From: Toxorhynchites rutilus septentrionalis
Lineage: Eukaryota > Arthropoda > Insecta > Diptera > Culicidae
Direction of reading: 5' to 3'
Assembly (NCBI RefSeq): GCF_029784135.1
Contig: NC_073745.1
Coordinates: 106,278,365 to 106,342,364 of the forward strand
Length of the DNA stretch: 64,000 nucleotides
Of this stretch, positions 20,880-33,400 are shown piece after piece. The notes beneath the pieces were generated by a model. The model ran no database searches. It saw nothing but the letters and a program-made list of their open reading frames with translations, and was not told the DNA's origin. A program made the position numbers and the translations under genes. Positions within the stretch are counted from its first letter, which is position 1. The number at the start of each line of letters is the position of its first letter.

Positions 20880-23180
20880 CGATGAAACATCCTTCCTATT
20901 TGTTAGAGATTGCTTTCTTGGCTTTTAACCGTTTAGTGCCACGGTGTTATAGCGACTCTATGGAAATTTTTAAATGTATTAGAGCCATCATTTCTTATCG
21001 TAGTGGAAGGTATTTTCGTTCGAAAGGGAATGCTTATAAGCTTAAATGCTTATAGTAGTTACCTTCATTATCATATGTTATACTATCAGTCACCGGTGAC
21101 TGACGCAGCCTGAGTGAAAACTCGGTGTCAGTCAACGTGATAACTGGTCGCAAATCTGAATGAAATTGTTGGTGGAGAACTTTACGGATGAAATCGAAGA
21201 AGTGATAACAGCGGCAAACGGATGTTTCGAAATATTCCGTCGGGGCAAATTGAATAAATGCATGAAAAAAAAAACTTGTCCACAATAATACCTGTTATTT
21301 TACTCTATTCAAGAGTAAACGATTGCGACGAAAATGTTGTGAAGATCGATCCTAGGAAACTGAACCTCAAAATGATGTTTTTCGAACATCATCTACGCAT
21401 CAGGTATGTGATTGTTTGTATGATTACACCGCACATTTCCCCGTTAATTAATCAATTTTGCCACCCACGCGTAGCAGCTGCTACGGCATGGAATGCCGGC
21501 CGTGCGGCTTTCAAGCGCGCGACATGGAAAACAGAAACTTCCTCCCACAATTATTCACATTTACACTTTTTCCGGGGTTTCCTTCTCCTATTGCGTTTTC
21601 CCATGTGATACTCATACACATACAGGCCGGCTTGGTGTTGAAAGAAACGACTCCCATACATTTGCGTACCTTCCTGGCACCTGTTCTGGACATTTGCATG
21701 CCCGACTTTTACCGCTTTCACGAAAGGACGAACTAAACGAGTGCTGACCATCGGACCGACAGGACGGGTTTTTTCTTGTGCTCCTTCCTGAGTTATTATT
21801 TATCAATCAAAATCATCGGATAAGAGTCAGTGGTGGTGGAGGTTCTTCGGGAGGCAATTACTGTTCGTTCCCTCGTTCCCCAATGCGTTCCATTTTGGAC
21901 TGCCAGTTCGAACGCGCGCGTGCCCTTGTCCTTTATAACCACCGAAGCCGCGTTTTCCGTCGCATGTGAACTGATTTCCCGCAAAGTGCAGCGTGCAGTT
22001 GACAGTTAACGATTTGTGCGATTTAAACTGTGTGTCTGTTGATTGATAAAAAAAGAACATAAGTGTACAGAACTAACTCAAGGTTGTGATGAATGGAGAA
22101 CCGTGCAGCATTTTAGGTGCCGTTGGAAATTATGTGTGGCAGTGAATAAATTTTTAAAAAGTATACTGGTGGGAGCATCTGAAGCGAAGATATAGAGGGT
22201 GGACGAACGTGAAAAAAAAGCTTGGAGGTGCTGTTCTGTATCAGAATTGAGTGCTGGTCGACCGCGTGGCCTAAATATCAACAAAGGATTCCTTCTCAGC
22301 TCTACGCTAGCTGCAAGTAATTATTCAGATTTCCTATACTTTCGCCTAGTTTCGGTTGCATACATAATTGGACCGCTTACTGATTTGTTTTTGAGGTATT
22401 TCGTGCACTATAATGTGTCGAATATAGGATATGAAGGGACTATAAACACTCAAATCGTATGCTTTTTGCAGGAAATCACTTTTGAGAATACAAACAAAAA
22501 AGAAAAATAATACAAAAATAGAATGAGTGAATTTCAGATTTTTGTTTCACGAGATTAGTACAAATAATGACAAATGGAACTATGAGTGTACTCAGAACGA
22601 TAACTTTTGTTGATAATGCGTTAATGTTTATCCACGAACCGTTTATTAAAAAGGAATACAAGCATTCCATAGTATAGTAAACACGCAACACCATGAGTTA
22701 TTGCATTTAGCGACGATTGCGATAATGATCGCGATGAAAGTACTAATTAAATAGTCGTTGCATGGATTAGTCCAGACATCACTATTTGAGCTTTCGTGTT
22801 GAAGTCTCCGAGGTATTAATTTGGTAGCGATCTACAAACATTTATCTACGCTAGTCTCCGAATACCGATAGAGAAGCGATGCTGACCTCCATTACAATTT
22901 TTGTTTTAACATCAGCAAGGGTTACCCCTACGACTCACTGACTTAACATTCCTCGTTTTTTGATAATTGATAGTTCGTCACCTGTTTGAATAATAATCGA
23001 TATATCTTTTCATTGTGTCATTCAGGTTTCATCAGCATTCCATCTATTAATTGCAATTGGCCTGACAAACAGCAATCAGTTCGAGAGAAAGACGTCGTTA
23101 ACATATCGTTACAATTTGCGTGATAAACGTTTAAAAAAAATAGAATGCAGTGAATGTGACTAGTCAAACAGAGTGAATGC
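20880..23180. other. Mostly unique DNA upstream of the candidate exon
   Basis: No transposon ends were recognised. The part 21440-22110 is noticeably richer in G+C than its surroundings and could hold a promoter or non-coding first exon. Several 60-115 codon open frames overlap there on both strands, but none shows codon structure or a family motif. 'atcagttcgag' near 23075 is initiator-like. All of this is inference. Confidence 0.3.
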
Positions 23181-23423
23181 TAATGGATCATCATTGGTAA
23201 ACACCAATGTCCCTCGTCGTGACTGTGAGATATATGTTGTCGAACAGAAAGCAAACAATCAAAATTTATTCTGTAATGCTTCAGCTTTCCCTGTTGTGTG
23301 TCCTGGAATAGAACAAAAAGCACGGCTAGATTACTTTAAGCATTGTTGGTCGCTGCACAACTTAGTGTTTCTTTATGTGTTGATAGATTGCGGTGATAAT
23401 TACATTGTTTTTATTTGTCCACC

Positions 23424-23881
23424 ATGGTTTATAAACCACCAGGGACCTCGAACACGCCAGCAAAGACCAGAGATTCGCCTCGGTCACGTGACCAATCACC
23501 GTCGGTCCGAAACGGATTGATTCGTGGCGGAGTTCGCAACTCCCAATCGGTTTCCAGTCTCAACAACTACAAAGACAACACGAATGTCCACGGGCGGAAT
23601 CAACACCCGAGAGGACGCTCTTTCAAGGGCAGCACGGAAAATTTTCTTGGTGGTAAAAAAGTGAATAATATCGTGAAGGCGGGTGGGTCGACTCCCGCGA
23701 TGAAACGGTCCAACAGTTTGAACAATAAAAACAACCGTTCCAACAGCGTCGAGAGAATGAATAATGGAAAAATTTACCGTGGACGAAGTCCGCTGCGGAA
23801 TTCCACATCAAACCTACCCCAGCAGCAGCAGCACCCTCATGGGAAGAACCAGCCATTTTTAGTGCGATCCAGGGGAAACGA
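23424..23881 (+). CDS. Candidate host coding exon, basic Ser/Asn/Arg-rich protein (partial)
   Basis: ATG at 23424 lies in a good context (CCACCATGG). The frame stays open for 152 codons and ends at ACGA|GTAAGT, a strong splice donor at 23882. The predicted peptide begins MVYKPPGTSNTPAKTRDSPR. It is basic and low-complexity, rich in S, N, R, G and P, with SRDQSPS, KRSNSLNN and RGRSPLRNS motifs and a short glutamine run encoded by CAG repeats. No domain was recognised; it looks like a disordered N-terminal region. No matching downstream exon was found, so the gene would run across transposon-filled introns or beyond the window. Absence of frame lesions, the donor and the start context are the only evidence that it is real. 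Confidence 0.55.
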
Positions 23882-23889
23882 GTAAGTAT

Positions 23890-24075
23890 ATACGAATCGC
23901 AGCATGAATGCTTTGCTAGATGTGACGGAGTACTATTCCGTTTTATAACTGAAATGAGATGTTTACTTTGAGCTGAACATGACCCTACCAGGTATATAGA
24001 TAAAAAATCGTATTTTTTTTTCATTCAAAATACACGTTCATTGTTCTCGAATGGTTTCGAATATTTTATTCAAAG
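23890..24075. other. Putative intron start, nothing else seen
   Basis: AT-rich sequence after the predicted donor at 23882. No other feature. Confidence 0.3.
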
Positions 24076-24079
24076 TAAT

Positions 24080-24290
24080 GGCTTTTTAAAGCTGCACGAT
24101 TTCCCATCTGTCTCGCAAAAATATAGCTAGCTTATTTTGAGCCAAATAAGTTATCGAGCCATTTCCAGAAGAATTGATGTGCTGCTCAGCGAATGTGTTT
24201 CCCATTGATGAAAAGGAGCGTAAGGAGCCAAGTCTGGTATATATGTCGCATGCGGTACTTGATCCCAAATGATCTCAAATGACCGGTTTG
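24080..24290 (-). pseudogene. mariner transposase C-terminal remnant
   Basis: The minus-strand reading, in two frames, contains YIPDLAPY (compare mariner YSPDLAPSDY), then FSSMGNTFAEQHINSS and RDRWEIVQL, the order found at the mariner C terminus. Frameshifts and stops are present. Only ~70 residues remain and no terminal repeats were identified. Confidence 0.6.
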
Positions 24291-24399
24291 TTTTTTTTTG
24301 GAACAGAGCACGGTTCAATTTGCTAAATAGTTTCGGCAGCTCATAACTCTTAACATTGCGATTTACTAAGAACATTTTCGCTGTGAGATTCCACTGACA

Positions 24400-25205
24400 T
24401 TCTATGCGTATTGGAAGCGATTTTTTTTAGTTTATACCAGAATCTATAATTGTACACCGGGGCAATTTGAAATACGTGGTAAGTTGTAACGAAAACCACT
24501 CTTATCAGGACCCATCTTATGATAGCCACAACCAGAATATCGGAATGTCTTAACATATTAAGGACCGCACGTTTTGGGGCAAACTTGTACGCTTCTTTTG
24601 TTCGGATCTCGAATGAGATCGTTTCCTTTGGTGTAGATGAGACGAAGGCGAGCCATCGGTAGGCCTTGTTAGATTCTTGGCAGACCAAGGATTTAACCAT
24701 CAAGTGTAGGAAATATGGGTTATTTCGTGATCCATTCGTAATAGACGGGACGCGAAACACGAGAAAACTAGTGATCGGTCTGCAATGTGTTAACACAATC
24801 CGCGCCTTTATTCACTTTTCGTCGTTAGAGAAATCGAAAGAACAGTTTTTTTTTCAATATCTTCAGAATTGTACGTCAGGTAAGCAAATAGAGATAATCA
24901 AGTGTAATGGTTTTGAAAACTAAGGTGAAAATTATTTTTCCTGCATAGTTCTGAGCTATTCAACTTACCCCATGTTTTTCAACTCTGGGGTAAGTTGAAG
25001 CAGCAGTGAGAATCGACTGTTTTTTACACTTTGCTGCATGCACCGGGCGTTATTTGCCGGTGATTTTTATATGAATGAATGATTATAAATTAAAAAAAAG
25101 AACATTTATATTTCGTTCCTTAGTACGTGAGTACGTAATTTATGAATACACAGCCATGAGACAAATCAAATCTGTTAACTTTTCAACTACGGGTCGTTCA
25201 AATAT
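24400..25205. other. No gene recognised
   Basis: AT-rich sequence. A repeated 'ggggtaagttgaa' and 'cttaccccatg' pair occurs near 24960-25000. A 148-codon minus-strand open frame at 24350-24796 has no recognisable motif and is not called. Confidence 0.4.
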
Positions 25206-25207
25206 TA

Positions 25208-26488
25208 AAGGGTGTGTCACATCAAATTGCATCACGGAAAAAAACGCTGTAGAAATTTAATTTTTAGGAATTATATCTTCAGCTTTCGCTTATAATCAGA
25301 TAAGAGCGTTGGCCATGTTTCACTGTCAATTTTTCGTAAATTTGGAAAAATGTCGTCGAACGAAAAAGAGCGTCGTGAATTAATCCTGCGCACTCATTTC
25401 GAGAATCCGGAGTTCGGGACATCGGTAAGATGCTGGGAATCGTCCAATCCACGGTCAGCAGAGTACTAAAACGATACTTCGAGAACCTAACCATCGACCG
25501 GAAGGTGAAGAACGGCAAAAATGGATGCTCCGTCAGTGAAAAAGATCATAAGCGCGTAGTTAAGCAGTTTAGACGTGATCCGAGAAGTTCGGCCTGGGAT
25601 ATCGCCAATAAGCTGAATTTGTCAAGTTCATTCGTCCAGCGGACCAAGCAGCGGGAGGGCCTGCGTACATACAAGGTTCAGAAGGCTCCTAACCGCGACG
25701 AAAGGCAAAACATGGTGGGGAAGACGCGAGCCCGGAAGCTGTACACCGAAATGCTGACGAAGCCGCATTGGCTGGTAATGAACGACGAAACCTACGTCAA
25801 AGCGAACTTTCGTCAGCTGCCGGGCCTGTTGTTCTTCTCCGCAGAGGACAAATTCAGCGTTCCGGAGGAGATTCGCAAGCAGAAACTATCCAAGTTTGCC
25901 AAAAAGTACATGGTGTGGCAAGTGATCTGCTCTTGCGGAAAGTGGAGCGCCCCCTTCGTGATGACCGGCACGGTAAACGGGCAGGTTTACCTTAAGGAGT
26001 GCCTACAGAAGCGCTTACTACCACTATTGAAGCAGCACGAGGGCCCGACCATCTTCTGGCCGGATCTCGCTTCGTGCCACTATTCAAAGGACGTGTTGGA
26101 GTGGTACGAAGCCAACGGGGTCACCTTCGTGCCAAAGGAAATGAACCCGCCCAACGCGCCGGAGCTTCGCCCAATAGAGAAATATTGGGCGATTATGAAG
26201 CAGGCCCTCCGGAAGAACCCAAAAGTTGTCAAATCGGAGGCGGACTTCAAGAGAAAATGGATTTCTGTTAAAAAAAAACTACAACCTGACGTTGTACAGA
26301 ACCTTATGGACGGGGTAAAGAGGAAGGTGCGAGCATACGGGCTTGGGCTCGAAGTATGAATAAAAAGAAAATGCCAAAAGTTGTTTAATAGTTTTTATTT
26401 TACTGTCTAAAATTTTCAAAAGGATCGGTCTACTGGACGAATTTCTACAGCGTTTTTTCCGTGATGCAATTTGATGTGACACACCCTT
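25208..26488 (+). mobile_element. Tc1/mariner element, ITmDD37E type, nearly full length
   Basis: The terminal inverted repeats are about 47 bases (AAGGGTGTGTCACATCAAAT, then 'tgcatcacgg' and 'acgctgtagaaatt'), essentially identical at both ends. TA flanks the element at 25206-25207 and 26489-26490. Total length is 1281 bases with one transposase frame inside. The near-identity of the ends suggests recent insertion despite one frameshift. Confidence 0.92.
25351..26359 (+). pseudogene. ITmDD37E transposase, single frameshift
   Basis: The N terminus MSSNEKERRELILRTHFENP starts at the ATG at 25351. It shifts frame near 25412 through a short deletion and continues from about 25418 as an open frame to 26359. 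The helix-turn-helix includes DIGKMLGIVQSTVSRVLK (read across the lesion). Catalytic residues are D in VMNDETYVK, D in FWPDLASCHYS, and E in PELRPIEKYW. By count there are 37 residues between the second D and the E, the DD37E spacing described for mosquito ITm elements. The enzyme would cut at the terminal repeats and insert at TA. As it stands the first ~20 codons are out of frame. Confidence 0.88.
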
Positions 26489-26490
26489 TA

Positions 26491-26948
26491 CTTAACGCAA
26501 ATTTTCTTCTATTTTCTACATAACATGTAACAAACGGTGATTTACATAAAACTGTTTAGATTTATTTGGATTTATTTCTAAACCGGATACCAAAAGACAT
26601 CCCCTCTTACCTTCCCGAGTGCGTAAAATAATATTTGAACAATTGAATGATCCCACAAACCTCATTAGTGGCCGTTTTGAGTGGCTCTACCCCTCCACAT
26701 CTAACGTATATCAAAACCTGTTTTTCCAATAGTTTATATGTAACTCCTTCAATTTTGTGTTTCATAAGTCAGTTGTAGATAGTTCGAGAATCAAAACCGC
26801 ACATTAGTTTCGCGTTTTAATTTACCCAAATTAAACTAATGCATAAAAAATTTTGAAAATTGATATGTTTCGGAACATCCAGTGTGAATCTCTATTTTTT
26901 TTGTCGGAAGTCATCTGCCATACCTCGTAAATGGTGCACACAGATTTC
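26491..26948. other. Non-coding gap between two mobile elements
   Basis: AT-rich, no gene recognised. It ends at the target site GATTTC duplicated by the BEL/Pao insertion. Confidence 0.4.
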
Positions 26949-27426
26949 TGTTGCGGATGGGAACCCTGTTCCGCAGCACCCGTTTCGGGTCGATGAGGTA
27001 ACGAAAATGACAGATGATGAACGGATAAAAAGTCAGAAACAGGAACAAAAGAAGTGACAGAAATTATAGAAAACTTACCGCTAATTCTTAGATCTACCTA
27101 AAACAAAGTGAATATCTTAAATCTATTACTTAAAACTATTTACACTAGTGCTTAAACCTATTTAGCCTACCGTAAGTTACATAATGAAGTTAAACTAAAA
27201 CTTATACTAAAATTATATATTATATTTAGAATATTTGAGGAGAATTGGATTTCCACATTGCGGTTCGATAGAATTTCGTCACTGGAAAAATGTGAGTTAT
27301 TCCTTAACCTATATAATGAATGAAAATGGAATTTTGTTTGTTAATTTTAGCTTTAAGCATTGCTTGAAATACAGTCGCTGAAAAGAATCCAGTGTTTCGA
27401 AAACACGTTCCGTGACCGCCGGAACA
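26949..27426 (+). repeat. BEL/Pao 5' LTR
   Basis: 478 bases, TG...CA termini, paired with 33532-34009. The first ~110 bases also encode the last codons of the polyprotein in the 3' copy. Confidence 0.95.
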
Positions 27427-27445
27427 TTCTTAAAGATTTTTCCAT

Positions 27446-30400
27446 ATGGAAAATCCGGGCAATACGGACGAACACACGCCAGAGCAGAGTATGGCGAACA
27501 ATTGTGTCAACTGCGATCGTCCAGACACGGTAGATGACATGGTCCAATGCGACGAGTGTGGAAATTGGTGGCACATGTCGTGTGCCGGAGTGACAAAATC
27601 TGTTTCGGAACGTCATTGGAGTTGCCGAAATTGCATGCCCCACAGCATTTCCTCCCGTACCACTACTTCCAGCGTAAGAGCGTCTCGAGCTCAACTGAAG
27701 CTCCAGCAGTTGGAAGAAAAACAAGCTCTCGAGAAACGTCATCTTGACGAAAAACACAAGTTGATACAAGAGGAGCTGAACGAGTTGGATGATGCGGTTA
27801 GCAACAGAAGCAGAATTAGTAGGATGAGTCTCAACAAGGTTCAGCAGTGGCAGAAGGAACGCGCCGAGCACTCTGAAGGAGCGTGTGCACTCCCGATAGC
27901 GGCGGACCCTGTAGCGGTCTCACTGATTCCGCAGGACAAATCACGTGACAATGAAACCATTACAGAAAGGGATCCTGTGCGAGCAAACCAGACGCTCGAT
28001 TCCACTTTACGGGACCGCAACGTGGTACGGAATCAACAACAGCAGACGGAGGTGGAGATGTTCTTAGGATTGACGTCCGACAAAAGAGTTCAACAAAAAA
28101 ACACCGGGGCCATTCCAAAGATATTTCCGGATCCGAAACTTGGATCCGGAAATCAGGATCAGCAGCAAAAAACTAGCGCGATTTGTATGGCGAATCAGGG
28201 ATCGAAATTGATCCAGCAGGAACAGCAGCGGCAGGTCAGCGCGTTCTCCACGACTGCAAACTTCAATTTGAACCAGCATCAGGAAATCAGTGGGATTCCT
28301 AAAACCGTTCCGAAACAGCGAGAGGTAACCGACGTAAGAGGTAATTTCGATCACCAAATTCCCCCCGTAGCACAACAAGGTAAGCCACTCTATAACGTAA
28401 AAGACAGCCGATATTTGCCACCAAATGATAATAGCTCCCTCCAACATATCATAAAGCAGTTTGGAAACATGGAACCAACCGCTACGACTTCTTCTTTCGG
28501 TATGAACATGTATCTTCCCGAGGTAAGAACTCTTCCGTCGCTCGGGACGAATACGATATTTCCGCCGAATAGAAATTCAACTTTACTCACTGGAAACATT
28601 CCTCTTTCACCGGATTTTCCAAATGTTGATCAATTCACTCCCTCCCCCTCGCAGTTAGCCGCGCGACAAGTAATGCCCCGCGATTTGCCAACGTTTTCTG
28701 GCGATCCCGCGGATTGGCCGATATTCATAAGCAGCTTTATGAACACTACGCTGGCTTGTGGATATAATTGTGCCGAGAATCTCGCGCGTCTTCAACGCTG
28801 CTTGAGAGGATCCGCGTATGAGTCTGTCAAAAGCAGGTTGCTGCTTCCCGAATCGGTTCCACAAGTGATTGATACACTTCGATTGTTGTATGGGCGGCCG
28901 GAGTTACTAATCAGTGCCTTACTACAAAATGTACGCAGTGTTCCAGCACCGAAAGCGGAGAAGCTGGAGACCATCATCGATTTCGGCGTGGCCGTGCGCA
29001 GTCTGTGTGATCATTTGGAGGCGGCCGGACAGCAGGAGCATCTTTCGAATCCTACCCTGCTGATGGAACTGGTGGAGAAACTACCTGCATACACCAAGAT
29101 GCAGTGGGCAAATTACATGCAGCAGCATCCGGTGGTTAACCTGAAGACCTTCGGGGACTTTATGCTTGGAGTCGTCGTTGCAATTAGCAGAGTTACGATG
29201 TACGCTGGTGGAAATAGCGGTAGTCAGCATAAGCAGAAGCAGAGAGCAGTAGTGAACGCCCACATCGGGGAAACAGAACAGGTTCGTGAGCCACTACACG
29301 TAAATGAAATTTTGTGCGCTTGCTGCAAGAAGTCGGGACATCGAGTCGCTGAGTGTCCTACGTTTAGGTCCTACTCCATAGACAATCGGTGGAAATTTGC
29401 ACAAAATAACGGACTTTGCAGAAGTTGTTTGAATGCGCATGGTCGAAGGTCTTGCAGAAACGCTACACAGTGCGTGATCGAAGGATGTCAGTACCGCCAT
29501 CACCCACTATTACATTCGAATCGTTCAAACAGTCAACCTTTCCAGCGTTCATCGACTGCCGAGAACCACACTCATCGACAATGTGATCAGATACTTTTGT
29601 TCCGCATAATCCCGGTCACAATTTGTGGACCTCGAGCCACCATCGAGACATTTGCGTTCCTGGACGATGGGTCATCTCTATCGTTGATCGAACAAGAACT
29701 GGTGGAACAGCTAGGCATGGATGGATGGACGAAACCATTGTGCTTGAAGTGGACGGGGAATGTGACTAGAATCGAGCCGGAGTCGAAGCAAGTGCAGATG
29801 ACAATTAAAGGTACGAATACACGAAAACAGTTCAACCTCAACGACGTCCGTACAGTAAAGGAGCTTACCCTACCGGAACAGAGTCTTCGATACGACGAAC
29901 TATCTCAGCGATTCCGTCATCTTCAGGGTCTGCCGATCGTCAGCTACGAAAAGGCAGTTCCTCGTCTGCTTATAGGGGTAAATAACCTTAACCTCACGGT
30001 ACCGCTGAAGATAAGAGAAGGCAGGAAAAATGAGCCTGTTGCAGTTAGAACCAGATTGGGTTGGTGTATTTTTGGCGGCAGCCACAAAGAAGTTACACAT
30101 TCGTTGAACTATCATGCATGTGAATGTGCTACTGATCAGGATCTACACAATGTGGTGAGAGATTACTTCACGATGGAGGATGCTGGAGTGAAGCCACTGA
30201 TACAGCTGGAATCCGAAGAGGACAAGCGTGCTAAACGTATCATGGAAGAAACAACCCGTCGTGTCGGAAGCAGCTTCGAAACGGGATTGTTGTGGAGATA
30301 TGATCATGTTGAGTTTCCAGACAGCTTCAGCATGGCGGTGAAACGTTTCGAGTGTCTGGAACGAAGGATGGCTCGAGATCCTGAGTTGGCGGTCAGCTTG

Positions 30401-33400
30401 AAGAAGCAGATATCTGACTACCAACAGAAAGGCTATGCCCATCGTGCGACCGAAGCTGAACTGAAACGAGGAGATCCAAAGCGGGTCTGGTATTTGCCGC
30501 TGGGTGCAGTGATGAATCCACGAAAGCCGGGAAAGGTCCGTTTAATCTGGGACGCTGCGGCAAAAGTAGATGGAATATCTCTGAATACGATGCTGCTTAA
30601 GGGTCCCGATCAGCTCACGTCGTTGCCAGCAGTGTTGTCTCGTTTCCGACAGTACAGAGTTGGAGTTTCTGCAGATATTCGAGAGATGTTCCACCAGATA
30701 TTTATACGGGAACAGGATCGCCATTCGCAACGTTTCTTGTGGAGGAACAACTCAACAGAGCCTCTGAGCATCTTCTTGATGGACGTCGCCACCTTCGGTT
30801 CTACCAGTTCGCCAGCATCGGCACAGTTTGTGAAAAACAAGAATGCCGAAGAGTTCGCTGACCGTTTCCCTCGAGCTGTCGAAAGTATAGTGAAGAATCA
30901 CTACGTTGACGACTTTCTCGACAGCTTCGAAAACGAAGAAGAAGCGGTGCGCGTGTCCCAGGAGACCAGCTTTATCCACCTACATGGAGGCTTTCAGCTT
31001 CGAAACTGGCTGTCGAACAGTGCTGAGTTGTTGAAGGAGATGAAGGAGGAAGGTCCGAATGATAGTAAAAGTTTCTGTTTAAACTCAGCGGAAGGGACTG
31101 CTCGAGTGCTGGGAATGCTGTGGCTGACAGTGAATGACGAATTACGATTCTCCATGAAAATGAAGGACGAGATCCAGCTTGTGATCGACAAAGGAGAACG
31201 CCCAACAAAACGGCAACTTCTGAAATGCCTGATGGGAGTCTTCGATCCACTAGGACTTCTGAGTGTGTTCCTGAGTCACGGCAAGATTTTGCTCCAAGAC
31301 GTATGGCGAGCCGGCTTGTTGTGGGACGAGAAAGTACCGGAAGACATCTTCGACCGATGGACCAGGTGGACAGAGTTGTTTCCGAAGATTGAAGACCTAC
31401 GGATCTCACGGTGCTACTTCACCAGAGCGACTGCAGACACCTACAAAGCTTTTCAACTTCACATCTTCGTCGACGCGAGTGAAGCCGCGTTTTCCGCCGT
31501 AGCCTACTTCAGAACGGCCAAATTTGAGAGTGAAGCTGAGTGCTCGTTGGTTGCTGCAAAAACAAAGGTTGCGCCACTGAAACCGCTCTCGATTCCGCGT
31601 TTGGAGCTGCAAGCAGCGGTCTTGGGGAGCCGTTTAATGACAACCGTCTTGGAGAGTCACACCGTTGAAGTGAAGCGATGCGTTCTCTGGAGTGATTCCG
31701 CAACGGTACTGGCCTGGTTACGGGCCGATCATCGTCGTTATAAGCAATATGTGGCGTGTCGCGTTGGAGAACTGCTATCAATAACTGAGGTTGCACAGTG
31801 GCGCTGGGTCCCCAGTAAATTAAATCCCGCGGATGCGGCTACGAAATGGGGCAAGAATCCGTGTCCTGGAACTGGTGACGTCTGGTTTAAAGGCCCGGAA
31901 TTCCTTCAACAACCCGAGGAGAACTGGCCCAAGCAGACAACAACTTCTATTCCTCCAGAAGAGGAGCTCCGACCATGCTACATAATACAACAATCGCTTC
32001 TCCCTGAAGCTATCGTGGAGTTTACACGCTTCTCTAAATGGCGTCGTCTCCTGGGAGCAATAGCGTACGTACACCGCTTCATTGACAACTGTAGACGCCG
32101 ATGTAGAGGAGAAGAGGCAGAAATGTTGTATCTAACACAAGACGAATTGAAGAAAGCGAAGAACACACTGATGAAGATGGTGCAGTGGCAAGCATATCCG
32201 GAAGAGATGGTCACATTGTCGAGGGGACAAGCGGAACTAGCGAAGTCAAGTAATCTGTATCAGAACACTCCAACAGTGGATGAATACGGGGTGCTACGGA
32301 TTGACGGAAGAATTGGCGCTGCTTCGCACATTCGATTCGACACTAGGTATCCGGTAATCCTCCCAAGGAAACATTTTGTTACCGAACTGATCGTAGATTA
32401 CTTCCATCGTGCTTTCGGTCACGCTAATTTTGAAACCGTGGTGAATGAAATCCGGCAATTCTATCACATCTCTCGACTGCGGACAGTTGTGAAGCAGATT
32501 GCTGCTGCGTGTCAGTGGTGCAAATTGATGAAGGCGAAACCGACTGTTCCACGAATGGCACCACTCCCAGTGGCTCGATTAGCATCGTTCACACGACCAT
32601 TTACTCACACCGGTATTGATTTGTTCGGACCGCTGTTTGTGAAAGTTGGAAGAAGCGCAGTTAAACGTTGGGTTTGCTTGTTCACTTGCTTGACTACTCG
32701 TGCAGTTCATGTTGAGGCGTACAGCCTTTCTACGCCATCCACTGTGAAATGCATCACACCCTTCGTTAATCATCGCGGCTCACCGGCAGAGATTTACACA
32801 GACAACGGCACGAACTTTACGGGCGCCGATCGACTGCTCAGGAAAATGATTGACAAAATAAATGGGGAATTGGCAGAAACGTTCACGAACACGAATACAA
32901 AGTGGGTCTTCATACCTCCATCGGCACCCCACATGGGCGGATCCTGGGAAAGGATGGTGAGATCGATTAAGACAGCTATGGAGACTGCGTACTGCAACGA
33001 CCGGAAGCTGGATGATGAGGGTTTGGTTACGCTGGTTGTCGCGGCCGAGGCTATTGTTAACAGCCGACCGCTCACATATTTGCCCTTGGATGCAGACGAA
33101 GGAGAGGCTCTCACGCCAAAACACTTCCTCCTGGGAAGTTCCAACGGAGTACACCAGCCGTCAACAGAATTTACTGATTCTTCGCTGGTGGTCAAAAGCT
33201 CCTGGTATCAGATTCAACACCAACTGGATATTTTTTGGAAGCGTTGGATCCGGGAATACCTCCCTACGTTGACCAAACGAACGAAATGGTTTGGCGAAAC
33301 GAAACCTTTAGCCATAGGAAATCTGGTTCTTATAGTGGAGGAGACAAGAAGGAATGGATGGGTGCGTGGACGTGTCCTGGAGGTCGTAGCTGGAAAGGAC

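Noticed and set aside
21440..22110. Coding exons in a GC-richer stretch with overlapping ORFs on both strands
   Set aside because: Several overlapping frames on both strands with no family motif; more likely a GC-rich non-coding or promoter region.
24350..24796. 148-codon minus-strand ORF
   Set aside because: No recognisable domain, no supporting splice or promoter context; plausible by chance and overlaps a mariner remnant at one end.
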